Below, piece by piece: positions 47,717 to 60,595 of a stretch of 64,000 nt of DNA (its first letter is position 1; every line of letters begins with the position of its first letter). A program made the translations under genes and the position numbers. Source of the stretch: Nansenia antarctica. Lineage: Eukaryota > Chordata > Actinopteri > Argentiniformes > Microstomatidae. Location of the stretch: contig OZ022339.1 of assembly GCA_963989245.1 (NCBI GenBank), forward strand, positions 96,255,832 to 96,319,831, in the 5' to 3' direction. Below the pieces are notes generated by a model. The model was given only the letters and a program-made list of their open reading frames with translations. It was not told where the DNA came from and searched no databases.

Positions 47717-50700
47717 GTAGCCACCTCTGATCTACAGAGTAGCCACCTCTGATCTAGAGTAGCCACCTCTGATCTACTAGAGTAGCCACCTCTGATCTGA
47801 TCTGCTCCACTTCGTGAGGGCTCCAGGTTTCCGTTCCCGGAGAGTCAGAGGTCTGCCATGAGGCCAACCGAAGACCTGCTACCTTCATTATACTCTCCTG
47901 CCAAAACCTAGGCAGGGTGAGAGGATGAGGGATAGGGGGCTGAGCAGAGGCTAGGCCAGGGGGACAGGAGGGATGGGAGTTGGGGGGAAGTACATGGGGG
48001 TAAGCGTAACCTAAGCTTGGAAGGACATTAGAGGCTATAGGCAGGCTAAGGAAAAGCTTACACAGTGAACAAGAGGAGTGAGATCGGGCCTTATAGACAG
48101 AGTCTAGAATGGGAAAATATAGGATAAGGAGAGGGACTGGGGAATGTATAGCTGACAGAAAGAGCCGAGACAGGCTTGGGGGGAGGGGGGGGGGGGGGGG
48201 GGGGGCAGTAGGGGAGAGAAACCCAACCACCATGAGGACATCTTCTGCCCCTCAGCACTGCGTCTCCTAAAGACACCCGCTTTCCCCTCTACTGCGTCCC
48301 TAAAAACTTCTATTGCCCTGTGCTGTTTCTCTGTTTCTCCGTTTCTCCAGTGTAACAAAAACAAAAACAAAAAGTTTAGAAGAATGAATGAATGAATGAA
48401 TGAATGGTCTTTATTGTCATTGCTATAGTACAGGTACCAAACAACGAAAAGAAGGTGAAGGAGAAGAAGAAGGTGATAGGAGAAGGTTTTTCCTTCTATC
48501 AATGGCCCCGGGCCTGAGCTGGATTACTCTTCCTGCCACGACTGGTGGATTGATGATTCACTTGCTTAGTATTCAAATCTGTTGATGTAAGTCGCTTTGG
48601 AATAAGGCGTCTGCTAAATGCCAAAAATGTCAAATGTAAATGAGGTGAGGCTGCCAATCTGACTGGCCGACGGTTTGATCAGGTTGCTGGAAGCTGACTG
48701 GACGACGGCCACAGCGACTCCGCTGCGAGTGTTTCCACCACCTCACCTCAGCTCACACTCACATAAAGTCACAGGTGCTGAATAGCCAGAGAGACGACAG
48801 ACCCTGACCGCAAGATGACCGGTAGAAGAAAACACAGTTCAACATGACTGGTTATGTCAAGAGCTATATTTTCCATCGCCTCAACTAATTGCACGAGCAA
48901 ACAAAAGCCACAGATGGTGTAGGTCAGAACCGTAGATGTGACCGTATCCTAAACGTGACTGTGTCAAGAGTAGACTAATATGAAGACTTGACTGATCACT
49001 GTGACAATAGTGTTGCAGCATAGGGCACAGTAAGGTGAGATAAACCCAATAACCAGATATGATATACAAGACTTCAAACGGTCGGTACGGATTGGTCATG
49101 CTTCTGGCTTAAACTGTTTAAACAAAATTCAAATGAGGTCCAGATCTTTGGCAGACATCTAATAACAACAATCATACAAATGGGAACAAAAACAAAAGCA
49201 CACCCCCCACTCATGGACACACACCCTGAAACCCAGGAAACAAAATAATACAGGCAAATAAACCCAGACGAACGCTTATAAAAAAGGGCTGTAAGAATGA
49301 AAAAGGTCACCGCTGACAACACTGTCGACAAATTGTGTGCTCAGCATGTCATGGAGATTACTCAACGACGCGAGCAGCTTTCTTTAACCTCACCCACTCT
49401 CCATATCCTTAGCTCCCTCTCTCGCCTTGCCTGCCTCGCGCTTACCAATCCAATCCTAGTGCAGACTTGATTCTAACAAGGACCACAATGGAAATAAGTG
49501 TTCATCCTAAGGATCCTAATTTGAGAATAAACTTAAATTATTAAATGTTTTAGAAAGCCTATCAAATTTTCCAGGACAACACAAGATTTCCATGTTCATT
49601 TTACATTTTGCTCAGTTTCCATGCCTTTTCCAGGTATGGAACAGGGCTCATAAATGTCCATGTTTTCCCTGTTTTCCAGGTAGCATGGCAACCCTGTCCT
49701 TGATCATTTCTAATGCTGTGTTGTTCTTGTAATGTAAAATACAGTAATTGACACTTTCCCTCATACGACCTTACAGGGACCTTACAGGATTGAGCCCTTT
49801 CAACCTCTCTCATAACACTGGTGACCAGCTCACCAAATCAGACCTATATGACAAGGACAGCAAAGTCAGTCAGAGAGCGAAAATACAGAATCAAAACAAA
49901 AGGGACAGATATAATGTGGTCTCACTGGTTAGACTCTGCTGTCCACTGCTGCTATGCTCCAATGGTGGCCTGATGGATTGTTACTTGACCTATGGACGTC
50001 TTGAACAAGGGGCTACCAGCCGTTGTCAAGGTTCATAGTCATCTCCATGTCAACACTGAGGCAAGGTGTTTGTTTGTGACTTCCTTGGTAACTAAGAGGT
50101 CGTGAACCTTGACCATGCCATTGGAAGACAGACTAAATTGCAATCAGGATGAATAGGGTAAACCGGGGGGGGGGGGGTTTAAGAGCTCAACATCACCAAG
50201 AGAGCTGAGTGTCATGAGAAACAAGTCCGGTTCACTCTCCTAGTCCACTCCAGCTTGGCCTGCTGCCCTCTGGGATGATGACAACATGTGTTTGTAGGGA
50301 AACAAATCATCGGTTGAACAACAAACAAAGAGTTTGACATTTACAATACTTTTTTTTCAGTCCGATTTCAGTCATTTGCCAACATTATTTTTCCAATAAA
50401 CAATGCCGTGAAGACGGAAGTGGACTGTTGTTTCTTGGCACAGCCTACAGTGGCTCTTAATGTTTCAGACTGGAGGACAGAACAGTATAAAGGAGAGGTC
50501 ACTCCACCACACATGCAAGACTGGTGCATTATGGGGTTTAAGCTCCGAAAAACAAAAGCAATTAAAAGAATTCCTCCCAAACACGCAACCCAGCTTTATT
50601 CATATGAAGCCGGGGTAATTAAAAACAGGTACACAATCATATGTGGAAAAGGGCGATCTGAGAAACTAGATGAATAATGACATATGGTCGTGACTGAAAT

Positions 50701-53700
50701 TCTAAAACCCAAGTCTTGATGATTATAAATGGACTGGGGCTGGGCTGTAATGGGAGAACTACACCCATGGGTGTGTGCAGGGTCAAACATTTCACCCCTG
50801 ACGCCAACCTACTCCTTCCCTCTTTAACCAAATCAAAACCTCAACGCAAGAGGTGAGAGTGATGCTGATGTCTTGGCACATAGACTGTTGATGTGCCATA
50901 GAAGTGAAGTCTCGTGCCCCGCGGTGGTGTAGCGGTCTACGCACTGGCCGCTAGTGCATGCTGCCCACCGGGGCCGGGGTTCGTATCCCGGCTCGCCAGA
51001 TCCAGATAATGGCCGAGGCACACGGGAAGCGGCATATTGGCCGGCCGCTTCCGAGGGGGGGTATAGGAGTATTTCTGGACTAGGATCCGTCGCGCAACAC
51101 CGCCCCCTGGGGTGCCGGAATAACGGTACTGGGCTCGAGGAGCCAGTCAGCCTAGTCTGCCTGGCGCCCTCCTCTGGGACTGCCGGCCACGGGGTCGGGC
51201 GGCGGATCCAATGCAATAGGCAGGGGATAATTGGATGCTAAGTTGGGTTAAATTGGCTACCAAATTGGGTGAAAAAGGGATAAAATCTGAAAAAACAAAT
51301 TTAAAAAAAAAAAAAAAAAAGAAGTGAAGTCTCTGGTGGCTTTTGCATGTTTTAAACATGCACCGGTTATGTTTGACACAACATTGCAATGTTTCAAGCC
51401 TCCACCTGAAATAGAGACGCAAATCTCAACGTGAATTATCTTGTTAAATAAAATAAAAAGACACTAAAGCTATTTCCTATTCTCTTCACAAGAATGGATG
51501 TGTCTCTCCTAAAGGAACACATGAGCAGCAGAAGAGCAGAGGGTATCCTCCCAGAGATTTGTATTGAATATGTTATATTAATGATCCATCTGTATCCAAT
51601 AAAGGCTTTCAGCAGTTTATGACTAACCGCGGGATGTGGAAATGATCTGCTTAAAACCCGAGTTGATTTGAAATGAGTATGTCACCTTCCTTTTAAACCC
51701 CCCCCCTTAACTTTACAACACGTTATGTAACCGATCCAATCAGACATTTAGTTTATATGGAGCAGCCTGTGGGTACTGCTTAACATTCACTTCATCCCTG
51801 AAGTTAAGGGTAGTAGTGTACTGTATGTTCTATCAGAATAAAGCTTCTCCCAGAAGTAACCCATGGTAGAGTGGTTCTTAAGTTAACAGATCGTTCTATG
51901 GATAGGCATCATGCTCACCCTGCGGAAAGAAACCACATAGAAAGTGTCGGCCCGCCGGTGGATCTCGTCGAATAAGTCGTTGTAAGTGCGGTGAGGTGCG
52001 TAGTACACCTGCAGCTCACTACCAGGGCTCCTGTGCAGACAGACAGGAAGAACACTCACGTTATTATTTTATTATGAACAATAATAATAACAACAACAAC
52101 AACAACAACGACAATGACAATGACAATAACAGGCTCTATGTTTACACTGCAACAAACCCAATCCTGACATGTACTTTTTTCCCTCTTTAAAAAGATAAAT
52201 AAAAATAAATCAACTGCAAGACATGGGCTGTGTTCGGAATAGCATACTAGCATAGTACTCATACTAGATATGACGTAGATTTGAGTATGCGAGAGCGTTC
52301 ACACTGTACAGTATGCGAGATTTGAGAATGCGAGAAATTTAGTATATATACTATATTTTCGGAATTATTTAAGTGTGATACGACTGGACACTTCTGGGGT
52401 ACTGATTCCCCAAAATGCATTGGCCGTCCAGGGTTGCCAGATGGGGCGGGTTACCGCCGAATGGGCTACTGGATTTAGAGGTTATAGAAAGTTTAGGCTG
52501 TAAATTGTAAATCCCATCTGGCAACCCTGTGCGCTTTCAGCCTTGTCAAACTGCGTCATACAAACTCGTCATACAGCTGTTGTTTACATTGTCCGATAGC
52601 CTGGGGACCGAAAGCTCGCAATAAACATAGTTTTGAGTGTGCAGATGTTGCTTTTTGCACTCTATTTGATACTCTTCAGCTGCAGCACCCCAGCTAAGTC
52701 TGATCACGGATGAGCGGTGGTATTTTCACTATACTGGGAATTAACATGGTGAAATGCATTCTTAGACAAGGCTACGTCGTCATGATTACAAATATGCCAC
52801 TTGAAATGCATGAAATCCAAGTTTATTCGTGTCTTACACACGTTCGCCTAGTATTTGACTGCTTGTAGCCCAATCACGAATGGTCCCAGTATTGTAGCTT
52901 CAGATGGACAAGTTGGTTGTAGTGCTTGCTGCAGCAAGCCCACGATATGCTATTGCTCATATATATTTATTTATTTTAATCATGTTCTTTTACCAACTGC
53001 TAAGACAACAATATAGTAAGCTAGTTACTTGAGCTAGCTAAAGATATTGGCCCCCCAAATCATTTTACAACTTGTTGTAATTATGTTACGAAGCAACGCA
53101 GGGTGCGTTCGTAAATTCGCTCTGAGAGCGCCGGAGCGCACACTGGGTTCAACGTCATAAAGGGACCAGGTAATTTGATTGGACAAGAGGCATTCCATGA
53201 GTGCTGATCAGATTTCCAGGGCGAATTTACGAACGCAGCCGTATGTAGCTAGCGAACAGAAGACAGAAAAAAACGTCAGATCAGATATATAAACAGGTTA
53301 TTTTGATAAACTGGACACATTTTGGGAATATATATGGTTACTTTCTCGCCTGAAAAAATATTAAAACTTCATAAAGTGACATGTTAACACCTATAAAGCC
53401 AAAATTACAGCTTTTAGCCAATGGAGGTTTAAAATGGAGAAATGCATTCTGGGAGGCAGTATGCATACTGTGTAAACGGTCGGCTGGTTTTCGCATACTT
53501 ATTATGAATTTAGTAGGCAGTATGCAGTATATACTCATTGAGTATGCTAGTATGCAGTATGCTAGTATACCATTCCGAACACAGCCATGGTCTTAATCAA
53601 TAAAAAAGAAAAATGAACAGGGCAGCACTTTAGAGTCAGTAACAACTTTTGAGAGACAACAAAGATAATGCCTATTTTTGTATTTACACAGAAATGGTCT

Positions 53701-54465
53701 TGTTGAGTTATTGACAATAACGTATTGTTTGTACCATTCTATAATTCTAGTCCACATTGTCAACACCCCCTTGAGAGACAGAGAGACTGACAGTAGAGGG
53801 GCTAGGGGTTTGGCAGGGCCAGCGACTGTGGCTGAGGGCGTCTGGCTGGCCCTCTACATGATTTATACAGCAAGAATGTCAGAAACATGAGGAAAATGTA
53901 AGACAGATATAAAAAGATAGAACAGGAACATTATACACCCTCTGGGACCCAGATACAAAATGTTAATGCCTCCTGACGTTACACACATTTCATTTTTTAC
54001 CACAGAAGTCAGATGTGTGTTTTTAAAGGTAATGTGGGTTTGATGTTCTGTAGCTTTTAGAGTTGGTTTACGGTGAGATTTACAACTGGGAAAAACTATG
54101 GAAGGCCAAAAACTCTTAGCTAGGTCTCTTAAAACTCCAGCAGTGAAGATATCAGAATAAACCTCAAGATGGATGCAAAACCTCAGAGATGATGTGCCCT
54201 GCAGTAGCAATAACACCACTGTGGGATAAATTGACCAATACATTAATCAATCAATCAATCAATCAGTACCTTCCAATCAATCACACAGAGAAAAGAGACT
54301 TCCACTCACTTTTCCTCTGAGGAGTCTGTGTACTGGACCGTCACCATCTGGGCCACCACAGCCTTCTTATGCACGGCTCTCTGTTGGAAAAGACAGTGAG
54401 TGAGTAGAGAGAGGAAATACAATGAATGCATACAAAACCAAAATACAGGGCTATGTACAGACGCA

Positions 54466-54520
<55 letters not shown>

Positions 54521-54528
54521 AGACACAG

Positions 54529-54560
<32 letters not shown>

Positions 54561-56687
54561 AGACACAGACACAGACACACACAGACACAGACACAGACTC
54601 ACACACAACTTTCTTCTGACAAACTGCCTCCTGAGCAGGCTTCATGAGTGTGTTTCTGTGAGGGCTATAGTGAGCCCTCAAGGTTTTAGCTAAATGGATG
54701 GCACTCATTAAGCACAAGGGCTTAAGGAAACAGCTCGCTGTCATCACCTGCCAGTGGATAACTGAAACCTCATTCTCAAACACACGGATGATCATTCATT
54801 CAAATGAATACGATTTAAACTAAACAAACCATGTGTTTGGGTACACCTAGGCTGCCACGGCTCTGCTAGTGGTTAGCTAGGTGGTGTAATGTTCCATGGG
54901 TGCATTTGTGGGGTGTGTGTGTGTGTGGTAGAATATGGGACAAAATACAGATCTAGCATAATCTCATCAAAAGTATAGTTTTTTTGTGTTAAACAGTTCA
55001 TTCTATCTACCTCACTCTCCTACTATCAAAATAACTAAAGTTAGCATGCTACATAGAAAAATAAGAGAAGCCTTTTTTTTGGTTCACACACTCAAAAGTT
55101 TGTCTGTTAAGGGCTCTGCACACAGCGTGCGATTTCTGTTGCGCATCAACGTTCCATTTTGAAGTTTGAATGGAAGTCTATGAGAACATCGCATTTACCC
55201 ACACACGGCCCCGATTTTAATCGCACGGCGAACATTCGATTCCATTCATTTTGAATGGGACACAGCAGTGCGACAAAACTCGCACGCCGTGTGCTTTGTC
55301 CCATTCAAAATTAATGGAATCGAATGTTCGCCGTGCGATTAAAATCGGGGCCGTGTGTGGGTAAATGCGATGTTCTCATAGACTTCCATTCAAACTTCAA
55401 AATGGAACGTTGATGCGCAACAGAAATCGCACGCTGTGTGCAGAGCCCTTTAGTCGACATAACCATGACAACATCTCTTAAACCCATTCACACTGTCAGA
55501 ACCCCTAAGCTGGACTGGCCGGAAACAGCTGAGAAGTGGGAACATACTGTCGGAATCTGAAGAATCCTATAAGCAAGTGCTCAGTGCTAGTATCTCAATC
55601 TATCTGACAAAAGTAAAGCGCTTCTATGGAAACTGTCTGGGAACGGTGCCATCGGGGCACAATGTGTTAGTTCTAACCACTAACCCATTACAAAAGCTGT
55701 TAGACTGGACCCGTATTCTGACAGAGGAGAAAAGAGTGTTGGGGAGAAAGAGAAGGGGGGACTGATCCCTTAAAGCCCTCTTCTAACCGTAATGTTGACT
55801 TTCTCAGGACTACAGGATTTAACTCCTAGTCTGATAAAGAGGGAGGGAGGGAGGGAGGGAGGGAGGTGGGGAAGAAGGAAGAAGGAGGAGGGAAAGAGAG
55901 TGCAATGAACACTTACTTACTGTAAACATATATTAACATGCTTATGTGAGATAAGAGAGAGAAGCACAGGAAAGGGAAGGATAGGGATAAAGCCACTAAG
56001 GGAGGGGAGAGGAGGGAGTGTGAATGTGTTGAAGACAAACACATACTTGTGTTGTGTTGTGTACTGTACTTTGTTGTGTCAAATAGCCCAGCCTGTCTAA
56101 ACTTGCCTAAAAGAACTACCAGAAATGAGTGTGTGTGAGGGAGACATAGCTCCACAGGAGGTCAAATCCCAAATAATTGGAGGGGGGGCTGTGTGTCTGA
56201 TAGCAGTGCTGGGGTTCCTCATGCTTAATGTTGGACCAATGAGGTGAGTGCTTCTGGAGGGTCTGTGTGTATGTGTTCCTAGCTGGAAATGTGCAATAGT
56301 GGGCTGTAAGGGTTGTTACATAGCTACTGAAACGTGCTAAACGGTAAATGGACTGCACTTACTATAGCGCCTTTATCCAAAGCGCTTTACAACGGCCTCT
56401 CATTCACCCATTCGCACACCCATTCAAACACCAATGGCGGCAAGCCACCGTGCAAGGCGCAGGCCCGCTCACTGGGAGCAATTAGGGGTTCAGTGTCTTG
56501 CCCAAGGACACTTCGACATGTGGCCAGCCGGTGCTCGAACCGCCGATCTGCCAACCTTGCGATCATTAGACGGCGGCTCTATCTCCTGCGCCACAGCCGC
56601 CCCACAAGACAGTGTGTCTGTAAAATATGCAGCTGTATGAAGCCAGATCCTTTTGAAATAATGCTACCACTCAGTGAAATAATACTG

Positions 56688-56752
<65 letters not shown>

Positions 56753-59193
56753 TCTCTCTGAGGAAGGGCGTTAAGGCTGTCCACATACAGGGATGGTCCT
56801 GGTGGGTTTGTGCTGGCTGTTGCTCATGCGTCTAGACTTGGTCTGCTCCACCTCATGCCGATGGACCCAGCCCCGCAGCTCATGGGCTAACCTGTCAGTC
56901 AAATCAGCCATAAGTCATTATCATATTAGGCATTGAACATCCATAAGACCAGTGAGGGAACTACTGAAGGGGACAGAGATTCTTGTCTAGAGGTTTGCAC
57001 TTACTTGATGCATTTGGTCCTGTTTACAGGGGGCAAGCAGGGGGGAGAGGGTCCGAAGAAAAGAGGGTCCTTCTTCACCACCATCAGAGCCTTGTCCTCC
57101 GAGCTAAGAAAGAGAAATAGAGAGAAAGAAAGAGAGAGGGGAGGGGGGGGGGGGGGGGGGGGCAGAGAGACTTTCAATGTCAATGTCAAAAAACGAAATA
57201 TGTTAAATGCCAAATTTCAGCTTTCAAACCTCCCCGATATTGTGAAATTGTGGTTTCAAGACAAAGGTACGGCAACAAGGCAAAACGGTGCTCTCAAAGT
57301 TGCAGTTTAGCTGCAGTAGCCAAGAGCTAAGCTGAAAGATGGTGCTCCCTCTTTCTATAAAGGCCACTGTCAGAGACTACCAACAGAGCAGAGCCGCGTG
57401 AGAGGCCAGGATGGAGCCAGCCAGTCTTCAATATGGGGGCAATTAAGCTTGTGTTGGATGCTACACACGTCAACCTCAAGTCACATCTTAAATATGATTT
57501 AAAATGCTGAGTCGCATTTAACAGGAAGTGCCTGGTGCCTGGTGAAGAGCATCTGATCCAATGTGTTCACAGGCTGTCAACAATATCCCAATACCATGGA
57601 TAACTTGAGGAGAACGCCTGTAATAACTCTGGGATAGTGTTCTGCTGACAGTGAGCGAGGGAGCGACAGAGTATGAGAGGGAAAAGTGCTAACTCAGCTC
57701 AGAGTTGAAATACAGTGAGCAGCCTGAGCCTAAATAAAGGAAATACAGAGGTTTATTAGTTTAGATTTATTAGGATTAAAATCTGAAGTATCATAAACAC
57801 ACATCATATTGTCTTTTTGCGAGACAACAGACAAAAGATGGTGGTCTTGAATGAGACTTGGCTGTTGTTGAATGGGTTTCACTTTCCTCCTCTAATATCT
57901 ACTGAATACTGTACTTCATATCTCTGACCACTGCTCATACACCAGGGGACATCGGGTTAGCAGTGCAACATTACAGTGGTCCTCTGTGGCTCAGTTGGTA
58001 GAGCATTGTGCTAACAACGCATTTGGTTGAGGGTTTGATTCCTGTCGGGATCATATATACTGAAAAATGTATGTGTTACGGTACATGTGGGAATACGGTA
58101 CATGTGGGAAAACTAGGGTTAGGGTTAGGGGCTAGGGTGCTACGGTTAGGGTTAGGATTAGGGGTAGGGTTAAGGTTAGGGTTAGGGTTAGACATGCCAG
58201 CATGTACCAAGTCACCCTAGCACCTAACCCTAACCCTAGTTTTCCCACATGTACCGTATTCCCACATGTACACAATGTAAGTTGCTTTGGATAAAAGTGT
58301 ATTATTGAATGGATTTTGTCCTCTGACTGGTTACATCAAATTGGAACATATTTTTCCTCCTGGAATGCGTTTGGCTGTGTCTAGATTACATACAGTAAGT
58401 AAGTAGTATTCCCTCTGGGCTGAGATATGGTGGTCTCATCTGGGGATGATGATGCAAACTGTCCACACACACTCAGTGCCCAACTCGTTACCCAGAAGAC
58501 TTACACTACCCTGGGCTCAATTACCCCCCTGAGCTAACAGGCTAACTGTGCCCAGCGATCTGGTTTCCTCAACGGTCTGGAAACGGTTCCACGAGACAGA
58601 ACACGCCAGAACACGGAGGCCTTATCATAACTCCAACCAAGGGGAGCATATTACCCCCCCCACACACACACTTTCCCCGCCCAAAAGGACCCCAGGATAG
58701 TGTTGCATAACCCACCCACCTTGGTCCTGTCTCCCCTCTGTTCAGGCTAATGTGTTCTTTCCTGCCCTGTGTTGGCTTAATGGCGCTAGGAAACCTGATA
58801 CCTCAAAAAGAAGAACTGGTTCATATTAAACATGACTCCACCCTACGCATCGATATGACAGAACACAGACTTAAAACGCTAAGGAAGAAAGCCGCTATGA
58901 AGGGCAGTTTCAGAAAGTGTTGTTTTCTAAAGGGAGAACGGACCACGCAACCAGACGCACATGTTATTGAAGCAATTTCCAAATGAGGCCAGAGGACCAG
59001 TGTCGCATTTCCCCCCAAAAAAATCTATAACTCTATACAACAATAAACTGTGACTGGTAATGTACTGCCTCTTGTCAACCCAACCCCAACCCCACACCAC
59101 CCCAATCCACCTCCCCCTCTCCAGAACCCCCTCACTCCCTGGTTCCTGAGACAGGAACATGGGGGCCTGTGTCAGGGTAGAGTCCGTCATCAC

Positions 59194-59243
<50 letters not shown>

Positions 59244-60552
59244 CATGTGTAGCGGTAATGACAGGTCCTAGGCACAGGTGTATCCTGGACAACAGTGACT
59301 GACATGGGGTATAAATACAGTTGGGGTTGTCAACATGAGCGGGTCCATGTTGTGGTGAGTGAGCTCATTACCTGTCTGAGGGGGCCGTCTGAGTGGGGTC
59401 GGTCTGGAGGGCCTCGGGGCCCGACACAGCCTCTGTGTCTGGGGAAAAGCCCAGCAGGTGTCTGCCGCTGGTCATGGAGCCGGCCTGGAGCCTAGAGCCA
59501 GGGCCGCCCTCAAACAGACTACAGCATGAGAGGAGTGGTAGGGGACAGGGAGGGGTAGAGGAGTGGTAGGGGACAGGGAGGGGTAGAGGAGTGGTAGGGG
59601 ACAGGGAGGGGTAGAGGAGTGGTAGAGGAGTGGTAGAGGAGTGGTAGGGGACAGGGAGGGGTAGAGGAGTGGTAGGGGACAGGGAGGGGTAGAGGAGTGG
59701 TAGGGGGACAGGGAGGGGTAGAGGAGTGGTAGGGGGACAGGGAGGGGTAGAGGAGTGGTAGAGGGGACAGGGAGAAACATTATCAATCAGTACCATACAA
59801 GTTACACAACCCCTGAGTGAGCAGATGGAAAAAGACTCCCAGAATCCCTGAGTCCAGCTTCCTCTCTCCAGGGCTTCAGCAGAATCGCGACTGATCTCCA
59901 CCACATAACCCACAACACACACACACACACGCACACGCACACGCACACGCACACGCACACACGCACACGCACACGCACACACGCACACACCTTATTTCAA
60001 AAGGATCTGGCTTCATACAGCTGCATATTTAACAGACACACTGTCATTCAAGGTTACAATCACAAATATTTAAAGCCAGTCACATAATCAAACACATACA
60101 TACACTGACTCCAATGTTACTTATTCAGCATGTTTCACTAGCTCTGGAACAAACCCTTACAGCCCACTATTGCACATTTCCAGCTAGGAACACGTACACA
60201 CACACACGGACACGTACACACGTACACACACACACCCTCCAGAAGCACTCACCTCATTGGTCCAACGTTAAGCATGACGAACACCAGCACCGCCATCAGA
60301 CACACAGCCCTCCTCTTGCTGGAGGTCTTCATACCAGTGTTCTACAGGAACAGAGTGTATAGAACGAGTGTGAATGTGTTTCATGTGTACTAAACAATGC
60401 GATACAACTTTATTCATCACTTTTAGACTAGGGAGGGGGGGGGGGGTTGGGTTGTATTGTACACCCATCTGTTAATGAGTATTCATGTGTCAATATGGCT
60501 CTGTGTATGTGTGTTTGTCCTTGGAAGGGTGTCGATGCTGCTGAGCCATATG

Positions 60553-60595
<43 letters not shown>

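Larger units (their letters stand above)
46452..51918 (-). other. atf6 intron, 5.5 kb
   Basis: No exon is recognised. It includes a long (GA)n tract at 47597-47711, four tandem copies of a roughly 20-bp GTAGCCACCTCTGATCT unit at 47716-47800, a G run near 48178-48206, and fragments of several mobile elements listed separately. Confidence 0.7.
52226..53586. mobile_element. MITE family C, long copy (1.36 kb, nested)
   Basis: Ends GGCTGTGTTCGGAAT and inverse, flanked by ATG on both sides (52223-52225 and 53587-53589). Both terminal 150-bp regions match the 23984-24194 element. The middle has no transposase frame and hosts two further MITEs (52429-52529 and 53099-53240). It lies in an atf6 intron. 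Confidence 0.75.

Noticed and set aside
47754..48233. Minus-strand Pro/Ser-rich open frame
   Set aside because: Driven by G/C homopolymers and simple repeats in an atf6 intron; no splice-consistent exon.
59530..59772. CRISPR-like array
   Set aside because: Units are contiguous without unique spacers; this is a vertebrate minisatellite.
59368..59988. Long minus-strand open frame across atf6 exon 59372-59518
   Set aside because: Only the exon part is real; upstream is the 28-bp minisatellite and a CA-rich tract.
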